The notes beneath the pieces were generated by a model. That model was not told the origin of the DNA. It did not search any database and saw only the letters and a program-made list of their open reading frames with translations. Source: Paenibacillus foliorum (lineage in GTDB: Bacteria > Bacillota > Bacilli > Paenibacillales > NBRC-103111). From it: a stretch of DNA of 64,000 nt. Each line of letters starts with the position of its first letter. Position 1 is the first letter of the stretch. Where the stretch lies: assembly GCF_013141765.1 (NCBI RefSeq), contig NZ_WHOD01000049.1, positions 248,001-312,000 on the forward strand, read 5' to 3'. Positions 45,906 to 54,960 of the stretch are shown here, piece after piece. Position numbers and translations under genes: made by a program.

Positions 45906-45939
45906 AGCTTTCCGCAGGAAAGCTATCTTCGTAAGCATT
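45906..45939 (-). repeat. Intercistronic hairpin module, copy 2
   Basis: AGCTTTCC-GCA-GGAAAGCT followed by ATCTTCGTAAGCATTGG, nearly identical to the copy at 43900-43937. Confidence 0.6.
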
Positions 45940-45941
45940 GG

Positions 45942-46868
45942 CTACTTCGACGCATACCGGATTTTCGGATTAAGTACACCGTACAGCATATCGACGATTA
46001 AATTAATGAGTATAAATTGAGTGGCAAACATCAGCAGCAGCGCCTGAATGACTGTATAGTCCCGGAATGCAATGGAATCGACTAGCAATCTTCCTAGGCC
46101 CGGTATACTGAATACCGTTTCCACCATAACAGATCCGCCCAACAGAAATCCGAACTGCAAGCCCGCAACGGTTACGACTTGGATGAGAGAATTCCTTAGT
46201 GCGTGACGACCGACAACAACGAATTCGCGAAGTCCCTTAGCTCGTCCAGTACGGATGTAATCTTCCCGCATCGTCTCCAGCATGGATGAGCGGGAGTACC
46301 TGGCAAGCATAGACATGATACCGGCTCCAAGTGTAATAGAAGGAAGCACGTAGGAGCTCCAAGAATCCACCCCACCAGTTGGAAACCAACCCAGCTCGAC
46401 GGAAAATATTTGGATCAGCACCAAACCTAGCCAAAACCCGGGAACGGAAATACCTGATATAGCAGTTAGCATGCCTGCACGATCCTGCCATTTGTTTCTA
46501 TTCACCGCAGAGATGATGCCAACCAGTAGGCCCATAACAAGCGCCCACCCCATACTTACAAAGGTTAATATGATAGTAGGCATAAATCTGCTTTTCAGCA
46601 TATCAGATACCGGTAGACCAGACCTTAGTGAATGACCCAGATTACCTTGCAACAGATTGCCCATATAGTGGATATATTGCTGCCACAGCGGCAGGTTGAG
46701 TCCGAGCTGCTCGCGAATGCCGTTAATCTCTTCAAGTGTAGCGTCTTTGCCGGCGACAAGCCGAGCCGGATCGCCTGGAATTAAGTGGATGAACATGAAG
46801 ACCAGCACCGATACGACGAACAACAACGGAATAACCCCGAGGAGTCTTTGTAAAAAGTATTTTCCCAA
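45942..46868 (-). CDS. Peptide ABC transporter permease, OppB/DppB type
   Basis: The 308-residue permease has the usual six membrane segments: MGKYFLQRLLGVIPLLFVVS at the N-terminus, HLIPGDPARLVAG in the first loop, and the EAA-like region RAKGLREFVVVGRHALRNSL. The intercistronic hairpin before it may lower its expression relative to the binding protein. Confidence 0.94.
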   Translation of the reverse strand: MGKYFLQRLLGVIPLLFVVSVLVFMFIHLIPGDPARLVAGKDATLEEINGIREQLGLNLPLWQQYIHYMGNLLQGNLGHSLRSGLPVSDMLKSRFMPTIILTFVSMGWALVMGLLVGIISAVNRNKWQDRAGMLTAISGISVPGFWLGLVLIQIFSVELGWFPTGGVDSWSSYVLPSITLGAGIMSMLARYSRSSMLETMREDYIRTGRAKGLREFVVVGRHALRNSLIQVVTVAGLQFGFLLGGSVMVETVFSIPGLGRLLVDSIAFRDYTVIQALLLMFATQFILINLIVDMLYGVLNPKIRYASK

Positions 46869-46907
46869 CTCGTGAGCCTCCCTTCAGTTTCAACTCCATA
46901 AATAGTA

Positions 46908-46942
46908 GAGGCCGTTTCTCAGCAAAATATAGAAACGGCCTC
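46908..46942 (-). terminator. Intercistronic hairpin between binding-protein and permease genes
   Basis: A perfect 12-bp stem GAGGCCGTTTCT / AGAAACGGCCTC with no long T-run. It is a likely partial terminator or mRNA-stability element that raises the ratio of binding protein to permease. Confidence 0.7.
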
Positions 46943-46952
46943 GTTTGCTTTA

Positions 46953-48542
46953 TTACTTCACTTCTGCGTCACGGACGGTAATGGAACCATCAGGCATTAC
47001 TTTAATGCCGCTAATATATGATCTTTTACCTGAAATAACTTGATCGACACCCAGGAATGCCCATGGAGCATCCGCCCATATTGCTTTCTGAATATCTGCG
47101 TAGACCGTTTTAGCTTGTGCCGGATCGGTTGCCTTGTTCGCTTCAGCAATCCATTTGTCTACATTGGTGTTCTTGTAATAAGCTGTATTCGCTCCAGCAG
47201 GAGGGAACATTTCACTGCTGAACAGACCTCTTGTCGCACCATCTGCATCTCCTGAAGATGGGGACCAGCTCACATACCACATTTGAATCTTAGCTTCTTC
47301 CGGTTTTTTTGCGGAGTTAATCTGTTCAGACAACGTACCGCCTTCCATCGATTTCACGTCCAGCTTGATTCCAACAAGTGCTAACTGTTGTTGGATAAAC
47401 TGCATGCCTTTCATGGTTTCCGAGTCGTTCTCACCCCAGATTTCAGCAGTGAAACCTGTTGGCAAGCCTGCTTCAGCAAGCAGCTTCTTTGCTTTTTCCG
47501 GATCATAATCATAACCCGTTTGCTTGGAATAATACTGAGTTTTTGAAGACATCGAAGAGTCAAGCTTCGAACCCAAACCAGATTTTACAACTTTAATATA
47601 AGCCTCTTTATTGATTGCATAGTTGATTGCTTGACGTACTTTAACATCATCGTACGGTTTTTTCATTGTGTTCAAAGTAATATAGCGCACGATTGTAGAA
47701 TCGATCTTTTCGATAACAATATCCTTCTGTCCTTCAACCTCGGCTACTTGCTCGGTAGGCATCGGATAAATAAAGTCAGCCTCGCCTGTCTTCAGCATAG
47801 CAATCCGTGAACCGTTCTCAGGCACAGGCTTAAATGTAATGCTGTCTACTTTCGGAATCCCTTGCTGCCAGTAATCCGGGTTCTTTACGACAGCCAGACG
47901 GTCACCTTGCACCCATTCTTTGAACTTGTATGGGCCTGTTCCTACTGGGTTCTTGGAAATATTAGCACCTTGTTCCTGCAACGCTTTAGGGCTGATTATA
48001 AGAGCCATAGCCATTTTGTTCAAGAAAGCGTTATAGGGTTCGCTAAGTGTAATTACGACCGTCTTGGCATCAGGCGCTGTTACGTTAGTAACTTTTGCAA
48101 AACTTTTGCGCAATCTCAGATTGTTTTTCTCATCGCGGAGGCGGTCTAGATTAATTTTTACCGCTTCAGCGTTAAAGTCCGAACCATCGTGAAATTTGAT
48201 GTTTTCATGCAGAGTAAATGTGTAAACAAGTCCATCTTCGCTGATTTTATGGGAAGCCGCGAGAACCGGCACTACCTTCATGTTCTCATCAAAGCCCATC
48301 AGACCTTCATACATGGTTCTTGCACCAGTAATTGAATGGGTGTCGCTCGAGTTATGAGGGTCAAGCGTAATAAAGTTGGCATTGATTGCAACAACGACGT
48401 CCTTATTCTTCTTAGAGACCGCCTTGGTTTCCTCGCCTTTCCCTTCATTCGTGTTACCTGCATTTCCTCCGCAGCCCGCAGTTACAACTGCAACAATCAG
48501 CAGCAGCATGAGCATCGACCATGTTTTCTTTTTTGCTTTCAT
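46953..48542 (-). CDS. Peptide-binding lipoprotein, GsiB-like
   Basis: The 529-residue family 5 binding protein has lipobox VTAGC (Cys around 24). Of the family 5 proteins I know, the pattern is closest to E. coli glutathione-binding GsiB: NPVGTGPYKFKEWVQGDRLA, NPDYWQQGIPKVDSITFKPV, GSRIAMLKTGEADFIYPMPT and YYKNTNVDKWIAEANKATDP. It likely binds glutathione-like or other small peptides; the exact ligand cannot be read. It is the first gene of the importer set. Confidence 0.9.
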   Translation of the reverse strand: MKAKKKTWSMLMLLLIVAVVTAGCGGNAGNTNEGKGEETKAVSKKNKDVVVAINANFITLDPHNSSDTHSITGARTMYEGLMGFDENMKVVPVLAASHKISEDGLVYTFTLHENIKFHDGSDFNAEAVKINLDRLRDEKNNLRLRKSFAKVTNVTAPDAKTVVITLSEPYNAFLNKMAMALIISPKALQEQGANISKNPVGTGPYKFKEWVQGDRLAVVKNPDYWQQGIPKVDSITFKPVPENGSRIAMLKTGEADFIYPMPTEQVAEVEGQKDIVIEKIDSTIVRYITLNTMKKPYDDVKVRQAINYAINKEAYIKVVKSGLGSKLDSSMSSKTQYYSKQTGYDYDPEKAKKLLAEAGLPTGFTAEIWGENDSETMKGMQFIQQQLALVGIKLDVKSMEGGTLSEQINSAKKPEEAKIQMWYVSWSPSSGDADGATRGLFSSEMFPPAGANTAYYKNTNVDKWIAEANKATDPAQAKTVYADIQKAIWADAPWAFLGVDQVISGKRSYISGIKVMPDGSITVRDAEVK

Positions 48543-48627
48543 GTTTGTTCACTCCTCCTAAATAATGTTAAATATAATCTCTCATCATCCTGTATGTCTT
48601 AATCAGGCTTGGAGGTTATTCTTGTTC

Positions 48628-49635
48628 TTAAGCTTTAAGTTCAAATACTGCGCGTCGTTCTCCCACTTCCGTTCCGCCGTCATTGACGATGGTATTCGGA
48701 GCCAAAGCTAATAGCCTGTCTATCGTTTCTCGATTGCTATACCCAATGCTCTCTAATATGGAAGCAATAATACAAGGCCATACTTGCTCAGAACCGTCGG
48801 ATACTTTAAGTGAAATAGCGATTCTTTCTTTTCTCAATCCAATTCCGTATACGCCTTTCGCCCCGCCCTTCGCTACCAGATTGGCATCCTTAAGCAGCGC
48901 CGAGCACACGAATTTCGTATCGGCTATCATATCAGGAAACTCATTCATCAGTACGGCTATTCGGGTTGCTGCATCCCGAGTATCTGTGTCTTCGATGAGA
49001 TCAGGACATGCCAGCTTCAAAAAGGAATAAGCAATTTTATTTAAAGGAAGTGCGAAGATTGGCAAGCCGCAGCCATCTACTCCTAGTGGAATAGAGTTTG
49101 CGGAAACTTCGGCCATGTAAGCCAGTGTCTCCACAATTTCTTGCTGCACAGGATGTTCAGGATCATAGTAACTATGCTCATCCCACCCCATATGTTTGCT
49201 AAGCGCGATTAATCCAGAGTGCTTGCCTGAACAGTTGTGGAATATTCTTCGCTTGGATTCATGTGCCCGATGGCGCTCCGCCTTGGCGTCTTCATTAAGC
49301 GGGTAAGTGGCGCAGCAGTGAAGCCCTTCCTCCTGGATTCCTGTTTTGTGCAAAATAGATTCCAGTGCATCAATGTGGAAAGCCTCTCCACGGTGAGAAG
49401 CCGCAAACAGCGCCGTTTCTTGGCCAGTCAGCCCGTAGATCTTGTCAATCTTTCTTTTCATGACCGGAATGGCTTGGAATGGCTTCGCGGCTGACCGCAG
49501 GAACGTCATATGCTCCGGATCCCCCGCTGAGTAAAGTATAGTCCCCTTTTCATCTACCACACTGATGGCTCCGTAATGTACATTTTCTAAAACGCCACCA
49601 CGATATTCATTAACCAATGTTGTGAATCCCATCAT
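48628..49635 (-). CDS. Asparaginase II-type (PF06089-like) amidohydrolase
   Basis: The 335-residue protein belongs to the thermolabile asparaginase family: FLRSAAKPFQAIPVM, LFAASHRGEAFH, HNCSGKHSGLIALSKHMGWD and GVDGCGLPIFALPL. It would hydrolyse asparagine or a related amide. GGGGAGGC lies four bases before the ATG. Its place directly before a GsiB-like importer echoes E. coli iaaA-gsiABCD, where an isoaspartyl peptidase heads the operon, though the two enzyme families are unrelated. Confidence 0.9.
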   Translation of the reverse strand: MMGFTTLVNEYRGGVLENVHYGAISVVDEKGTILYSAGDPEHMTFLRSAAKPFQAIPVMKRKIDKIYGLTGQETALFAASHRGEAFHIDALESILHKTGIQEEGLHCCATYPLNEDAKAERHRAHESKRRIFHNCSGKHSGLIALSKHMGWDEHSYYDPEHPVQQEIVETLAYMAEVSANSIPLGVDGCGLPIFALPLNKIAYSFLKLACPDLIEDTDTRDAATRIAVLMNEFPDMIADTKFVCSALLKDANLVAKGGAKGVYGIGLRKERIAISLKVSDGSEQVWPCIIASILESIGYSNRETIDRLLALAPNTIVNDGGTEVGERRAVFELKA

Positions 49636-49762
49636 TATTGCCTCCCCTATGCGAACCTTACATTACGTCTAATCCGCAAACAAAATTTCTTGTTCTACTA
49701 ATTGATTGCTTAGCTGTCTGCCCTACAATTCTTCCAAACAGCAGCATTGGATTAGGCATCCC

Positions 49763-50920
49763 TTACTCTAATTCGAATAACTTGATTTGAGATAACAGTC
49801 CCGAACCAATCATGACACCTTGTTCCTGCAGCTCCGAACGAAAAATGCTAAACGACTCACGCAGAGGCTCCCAAACAAATCGCGACATACAGAGTTCTTC
49901 AATCTCCTCGTAAACTTCCGGGTACTTGTCTGCCAACTCCACGCTCAATATCACACTATCAGGGTTGTACATGCAAACTACGTTATTGACTGTAATGGCG
50001 ATGTACATCAAAGCGCGTTCGATCAAATAACACGCCCAACGTTCTCCTGCACGCCTTGCTTCAAATAGCTCCTCAATGGTGCGCATCGGCCGTATTTTGT
50101 TCGCTTCCGACAATAGAGAGCTGATATTAATGTAGGTTTGCAGACAACCTGCTTTACCGCAATCACACATCATCCCGTTAGGATCTACCGTTGTATGGCC
50201 GATTTCACCTGCGCTATTCGTTTTACCTCGGTAAATTTCGCCTTCAAAGATGAATGCAGAACCTACCCCATTACCAAAGCCGAGCAACGCAGTCCGACTA
50301 GATCCCTTAGTAGCGCCCTTCAGATGCTCAGCAAGCGCTTTCACTTTGAGTTCATTATCAACAACCACTTCATAACCAGTAATTTCCTTCAATCGTTCAG
50401 CTAGACGTACGTTCTTCCAGCCAAGTTGAACTGAGAAGACAACAACTCCCGCATCATTGTCTACAATCCCGGGTAGTCCCACACCGATTCCGATTACTCG
50501 ATTACCATCGATTTCATGCAAAAGCGTTAACTGATTGATCTTTTCCCCAATTAGCTTTAGTGTAGCATCCGGGCTTTCTTCCGCAGACCTTGGATACTTG
50601 CCACTGCATACTACATTACCCTGAATATCAACAATGCCGACAATCATCTGGTGGCGATCCAACTCGACTCCAACTGACAATACAGAAGCATCAACCATCT
50701 CGAGCAGCGTAGACCTTCTTCCAAGTCCAACGGACACTTGTTCGGATTCCAACAAATATCCTCGTTCCGCCAGTTCTCCGACAATGCGACTTACCGTAGT
50801 AGGACTCATTCCAGTTTGCTTGGCTATAGAAGCACGAGAAATAGGTTGATTGTGCTTAATGATTTCAAAAACAGTTAACCTATTTTGTTGCTTCATAAAG
50901 TCTTGATCATGCTTTTTCAT
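49763..50920 (-). CDS. ROK-family transcriptional regulator (NagC/XylR type)
   Basis: An N-terminal MarR-like HTH (NRLTVFEIIKHNQPISRASI, AKQTGMSPTTVSRIVGELAE) precedes a ROK domain with GIGVGLPGIVDNDAG and the zinc motif GMMCDCGKAGC. ATG at 50920 has GGTGAT upstream; a start at 50935 is also open. ROK repressors respond to sugars, so it points to a sugar-linked substrate for this operon and is probably its controller. Confidence 0.9.
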   Translation of the reverse strand: MKKHDQDFMKQQNRLTVFEIIKHNQPISRASIAKQTGMSPTTVSRIVGELAERGYLLESEQVSVGLGRRSTLLEMVDASVLSVGVELDRHQMIVGIVDIQGNVVCSGKYPRSAEESPDATLKLIGEKINQLTLLHEIDGNRVIGIGVGLPGIVDNDAGVVVFSVQLGWKNVRLAERLKEITGYEVVVDNELKVKALAEHLKGATKGSSRTALLGFGNGVGSAFIFEGEIYRGKTNSAGEIGHTTVDPNGMMCDCGKAGCLQTYINISSLLSEANKIRPMRTIEELFEARRAGERWACYLIERALMYIAITVNNVVCMYNPDSVILSVELADKYPEVYEEIEELCMSRFVWEPLRESFSIFRSELQEQGVMIGSGLLSQIKLFELE

Positions 50921-50935
50921 TACATTAATCACCAT

Positions 50936-51131
50936 TTTTTCTTCAATGAATTAAATGCAGGAAATTTTCATGGAATATCAACGAAATTCATTTAAATTCC
51001 ATCTGGAATTGTTATTGATCACATTATATTCTCCAGTGGTGTTAATAATAATAATATAGGACACACTATAAGTATGTCAACATAAATAACATGAGAATTT
51101 TTCGCATTTTAATTCTAATGAAAGCGATTAA
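50936..51131. other. Promoter region of the ROK regulator, then relic boundary
   Basis: AT-rich. No gene. A TGAAAGCGATTAAT stretch at about 51119 faintly resembles a cre site but lies next to a relic. Confidence 0.35.
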
Positions 51132-51425
51132 TGGTCCAAGGTAAACGGCGAGAAAGAACGCCTGGCAAAGAACCTTGAGGGCATCAAACGTCAGATCGCA
51201 AACATCGTCAACATCGTCGAGAGTGGCACTTCCAATGCTTCGCTGCTAGGCATGATGGAGAAGTTGGAGGGGCAAAACCTAATACTTGAGCAGAAACTGC
51301 TAGAGGTCGCGGCCATAACAGACAAAGCAGCCATAACAGAGGATACTCTGCGACAACTGCTTTCTCAGTTCGGAGCCCGCCTCGCAAACCGCGCTCTTCC
51401 TGACTTCATCTTTTTGTACTATTGA
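51132..51425 (+). pseudogene. C-terminal scrap of a large serine recombinase
   Basis: The frame encodes a coiled-coil-like stretch: KERLAKNLEGIKRQIANIVN, then SGTSNASLLGMMEKLEG and ITEDTLRQLLSQF. This fits the C-terminal coiled coil of large serine recombinases (ParB-like IV...I..G.....L...L pattern, then the 'ITED-R-LL--F' ending). No catalytic part is present. It ends with TGA at 51423-51425, in frame with the aldo/keto reductase fragment. Confidence 0.6.
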
Positions 51426-52323
51426 AGCCGTACATTAGAAGTATCGGTCGTTGCAGTCGGCTGCATGCGTATTAAATCGCTGGACAAATCCGAAGCCGAG
51501 CACTTTGTCCATACAGCTCTGGAAGAAGGTGCAAATTTCTTCGACCATGCCGGATATTTATGGCGGTGGAACATGCGAGGAAATATTTGCGGATGCCATC
51601 CATATGAACGATGATATTCGTGAGAAGATCATCCTGCAATCCAAGTGCGACATTCGAAAGGGGATGTTCGACTTTTCCAAAGATCATATTTTGGAATCAG
51701 TGGACGGCATCCTGAAGCGGCTGAAAACCGATTATCTCGACATTCTGCTTCTGCATCGTCCGGATGCGTTGGTAGAGCCTAAAAAGGTAGCAGAGGCTTT
51801 CGATCTTCTTGAAAGTTCGGGAAAAGTGCGGCATTTCGGCGTTTCCAATCAGAATCCGATGCAAATCCAGTTGCTGAAGAAGTCGGTGAAGCAGCCGCTT
51901 TTGGCAAACCAACTGCAATTAAACATCACCAACACCACCATGATCACCAGTGGGATTAATGTAAATATGGAGAATGCCTCCGCGGTTAACCGGGACGGCA
52001 GTGTGCTTGATTATTGCAGACTGAACGATATCACCATTCAGCCCTGGTCTCCTTCCCAATACGGATTCTTTGAAGGTGTTTTCCTCGGAAGCGACAAATT
52101 CACGGAATTAAATCAGAAGATCGATAAAATTGCCGAGAAATACGAAGTTAGCAACACGACCATCGCCATCGCATGGCTTTTGCGCCACCCCGCGCACATG
52201 CAACCGATCATCGGTACGATGAATACAGACCGGTTCAAGGACTGCTGTAAGGCAAGCGATGTTAATCTGACGCGCGAAGAGTGGTATGATATCTACCGTT
52301 CGGCAGGCAATGCGCTTCCGTAA
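51426..52323 (+). pseudogene. Aldo/keto reductase, 5' truncated and frameshifted
   Basis: The start of the protein is missing; the frame after the recombinase stop reads EVSVVAVGCMRIKSLDKSEA, then EEGANFFDHA, and shifts at about 51549-51553 (GACCATGCCGGAT): one base removed gives DHADIYGGGTCEE in the next frame. From there to 52323 it matches E. coli YdhF-like reductases (LDILLLHRPDALVEPKKVAE, SGKVRHFGVSNQNP, AIAWLLRHPAHMQPIIGTMN). The active-site Asp-Tyr region is exactly where the shift lies. Without start and with the shift it is likely inactive; a sequencing error could account for the shift, not for the lost start. Confidence 0.8.
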
Positions 52324-52407
52324 ACACACTTATCATTCTGCATGTCCTCCTGGATTCTGTGTACATAAAGATTTAATATAAAGCAGACCTGCCACGGCCA
52401 CGTGATA

Positions 52408-52449
52408 AAGCAACCTCCTGTCTACATTGACCGGAGGTTGCTTTGTTTT
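52408..52449 (+). terminator. Terminator after the aldo/keto reductase relic
   Basis: AGCAACCTCC / GGAGGTTGCT stem, then TTGTTTTG. Confidence 0.75.
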
Positions 52450-52581
52450 GATAAACCGCGGTAGTATCAGGCAATTCATCCCTATTGTTGCCGCCAAAAC
52501 ATAATACCAAAAGTTGACGTGATTGCCTGTCCGAAATTTGATGAATATATTTATAATAGTTTGAACCTGATAACATTCTTG

Positions 52582-54069
52582 TTACCCGACTGATACATCT
52601 AATCCTAACCTTACGTACTGTTCCCGAGGCGCATCGTTTTGCTGCATCAAGCCTATTAGCATTCGTTCCATAGCTGCTTCAATCTCAGTGTCGCGAATCG
52701 GCTTCTCTTGGAGTGGGTCCTGCTCCATATCAAACAACATCGTTCCGAATGGATGGGTGGACTGCGCCTTTCGGGCCGGAATTCGAAGTGTCGCGACGCC
52801 CTTAGTGAACGTAAACGGCTCCGCCAGCTCTATTTGCTGCAACTCATCTGGAGCAAATAGACTTCGCATGTGCGTCGGCATCAGAGTGTACTCATATAAT
52901 GGCTGATTGTCTGTGCTAATCGGGGCCCGCATGTACACGTATCTACCGTCCGTGCAGTTTACATGCCCACCGTGAATGCCGAATAAAGCGGCTTCCCTTA
53001 CCGGCACATCCGAAGCGATCGTGTCCCGAAGCGGCTTCCCTTGCATATCTTCAGGGATTTTCAATCCGAAAAAGTCAAGCAGTGTCGGCGCCATGTCGAT
53101 CATCTGAACCAGACTTTTGCGCCGCTCTCCACGCACGCCACTTCTTGGATCCCAAATAAATAGCGGTGTATTGGCTATCTCGTTGTAATATGGCATATGC
53201 GATTTAGCCCACCAGTCATGTTCGCCCAGCAAAAAGCCGTGGTCGGTATTCACGATCAGCATAGTATCCTTCCATAAGTCCAGCTCATCCATCAGATCCA
53301 ATACTTGTCCCAAGTAGTGGTCGCACATACTGACCAGTGCAGCATATTCGAAACGAACATGCTGCACTTCCTCGCGAGTTTCCCTCACAGGAGCGTAAGG
53401 CGGCCAATCGAAGTGCTTCCCTTTGTAATCATGCGGGTACAAATCGCGGAATCGCTGCGGTGCATAAAATGGCTCATGTGGGTCGAACGTCTCCAACTGC
53501 AAATACCAGTTTTCCTGAGTGGCATTTGCACGGATAAACTCTATTCCTGAGGCAAACGTCCGGGCCTGCGGAAAATCTTTCTCTTCCCTCATGAACTTGC
53601 GGTTGATCCAATCCTGCCGAACGAGATTGGGCATAAATTCATGCCCGCCCAGACTCTCCGGGATCTCGGGATCTTGAACCTCACCCTTCCACGGATCTCC
53701 CTCCTGCCCTCGTGTCAATTCATAAGAGCTATAGCGAGTATGATATGTGGCACCTCCATCCTCCCAGTAATGCTGGTGATCGGTGGCCAAATGCGTATAA
53801 ATGCCATTCTGCTTTAACAGTTCCGGCATCGAATCGTCGAAAGGCTCCATAGGTCCCCAGCTGCGGTGCAGGAAATTGTGACGACCGGTTTGCAGCTCCC
53901 GCCGGGCTGGCATGCAGGGCATGCTCCCGATATAACTTCTCTCGAACACGGCTGTTCGCTCGGCAAGCCGTACAAAATTCGGAGCTTTGACCCAGTCACA
54001 ACCATAAGGTGGCAGCATATGCCGATTCAGCGTGTCAAACATCACCATTATCACTTTCAAGTTGTTCAC
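52582..54069 (-). CDS. Type I sulfatase
   Basis: The 495-residue enzyme has the formylglycine motif C52-M-P-A-R in GSMPCMPARRELQTGRHNFL and metal-binding MVMFDTLNRHMLPPYG at the N-terminus, plus VNTDHGFLLGEHDWWAKSHM later (second metal site). Cys must be converted to formylglycine by a maturase (FGE or AtsB) which is not in the window. No signal peptide, so it probably acts on imported sulfated oligosaccharides. The start codon is GTG immediately after the permease stop. Confidence 0.93.
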   Translation of the reverse strand: MNNLKVIMVMFDTLNRHMLPPYGCDWVKAPNFVRLAERTAVFERSYIGSMPCMPARRELQTGRHNFLHRSWGPMEPFDDSMPELLKQNGIYTHLATDHQHYWEDGGATYHTRYSSYELTRGQEGDPWKGEVQDPEIPESLGGHEFMPNLVRQDWINRKFMREEKDFPQARTFASGIEFIRANATQENWYLQLETFDPHEPFYAPQRFRDLYPHDYKGKHFDWPPYAPVRETREEVQHVRFEYAALVSMCDHYLGQVLDLMDELDLWKDTMLIVNTDHGFLLGEHDWWAKSHMPYYNEIANTPLFIWDPRSGVRGERRKSLVQMIDMAPTLLDFFGLKIPEDMQGKPLRDTIASDVPVREAALFGIHGGHVNCTDGRYVYMRAPISTDNQPLYEYTLMPTHMRSLFAPDELQQIELAEPFTFTKGVATLRIPARKAQSTHPFGTMLFDMEQDPLQEKPIRDTEIEAAMERMLIGLMQQNDAPREQYVRLGLDVSVG

Positions 54070-54936
54070 CTAACCTTTCACGCCTGACGATACAATGCTT
54101 CCAACGAATTGCTTCTGGAACACGAAGAAAGCAATAATCATCGGCAACGAGATTAACACCGTAGCAGCCATCAGCAAATTGTACTGAATCGTAAATTCTC
54201 CTTTAAACACCGACAAGGCCAGTTGGATCGTACGCATATTCTCTTTACTGGTAAAAATCAGAGGACCGAAGAAGTCGTTCCATACGGATACGATTTTTAA
54301 AATTCCAAGCGAGGCGATCAAAGGTCCGCTAAGCGGCAAATAAATTCGTAAATACATGCCCAAATACCCGTTACCGTCCATAAAGCCCGCTTCATCTAGA
54401 TCTTTGGGAAAGCCGACAAAAAATTGCCGAGCCATAAAAATGCCGATCGAGCCTGATAGCGCCGGTACAATTAGAGCCCAATACGTATTCAACCACCCAG
54501 TACCGCCATGCCCAAACATATCGTTATGTCCGAAGAAAGGAATATTTTTCAAAATAATAAATTGCGGTACAACAATCGCCTGTGCGGGTACCATCATCCC
54601 TACTAGAAGGCAGATGAAGATGATTGAGCTTCCGGCGAACCGGATTCTGGCAAATGTATATCCCGCCAGCGTATTAAAGAATAGACTGCCTGCGGTAGCA
54701 ACCAAAGTGACGATAAAAGAATTTTTAAAATACAGCCCCCAGTCTCCCTTTTGCATTGCTTTTACATAGTTATCAAGATGCCATTCTTGCGGAAAAAGAG
54801 TAAGCTTGCCTGAAACGAGCTCGGCATTACCTTTAAAAGAAGTAAAGATCATAATAAATAAAGGGACTAAATTAATTAAAGTAATTATAATCAAAACGAT
54901 ATACAACCAAGCTTTGGACACATGGTTTTGCTTCAC
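54070..54936 (-). CDS. Carbohydrate ABC permease, MalG type
   Basis: The 288-residue permease has six membrane segments and the EAA loop DLDEAGFMDGNGYLGMYLRI with PLSGPLIASLGI. It pairs with the MalF-type permease; sulfatase translation starts directly at its stop codon. Confidence 0.93.
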   Translation of the reverse strand: MKQNHVSKAWLYIVLIIITLINLVPLFIMIFTSFKGNAELVSGKLTLFPQEWHLDNYVKAMQKGDWGLYFKNSFIVTLVATAGSLFFNTLAGYTFARIRFAGSSIIFICLLVGMMVPAQAIVVPQFIILKNIPFFGHNDMFGHGGTGWLNTYWALIVPALSGSIGIFMARQFFVGFPKDLDEAGFMDGNGYLGMYLRIYLPLSGPLIASLGILKIVSVWNDFFGPLIFTSKENMRTIQLALSVFKGEFTIQYNLLMAATVLISLPMIIAFFVFQKQFVGSIVSSGVKG

Positions 54937-54960
54937 GATGCTTCTCCTCCTTTTCTGTGG

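Noticed and set aside
52373..52576. Minus-strand frame with weak resemblance to spore germination permease N-termini
   Set aside because: Only in pieces over two frames (YYVLAATIGMNCLILP); too short to support.
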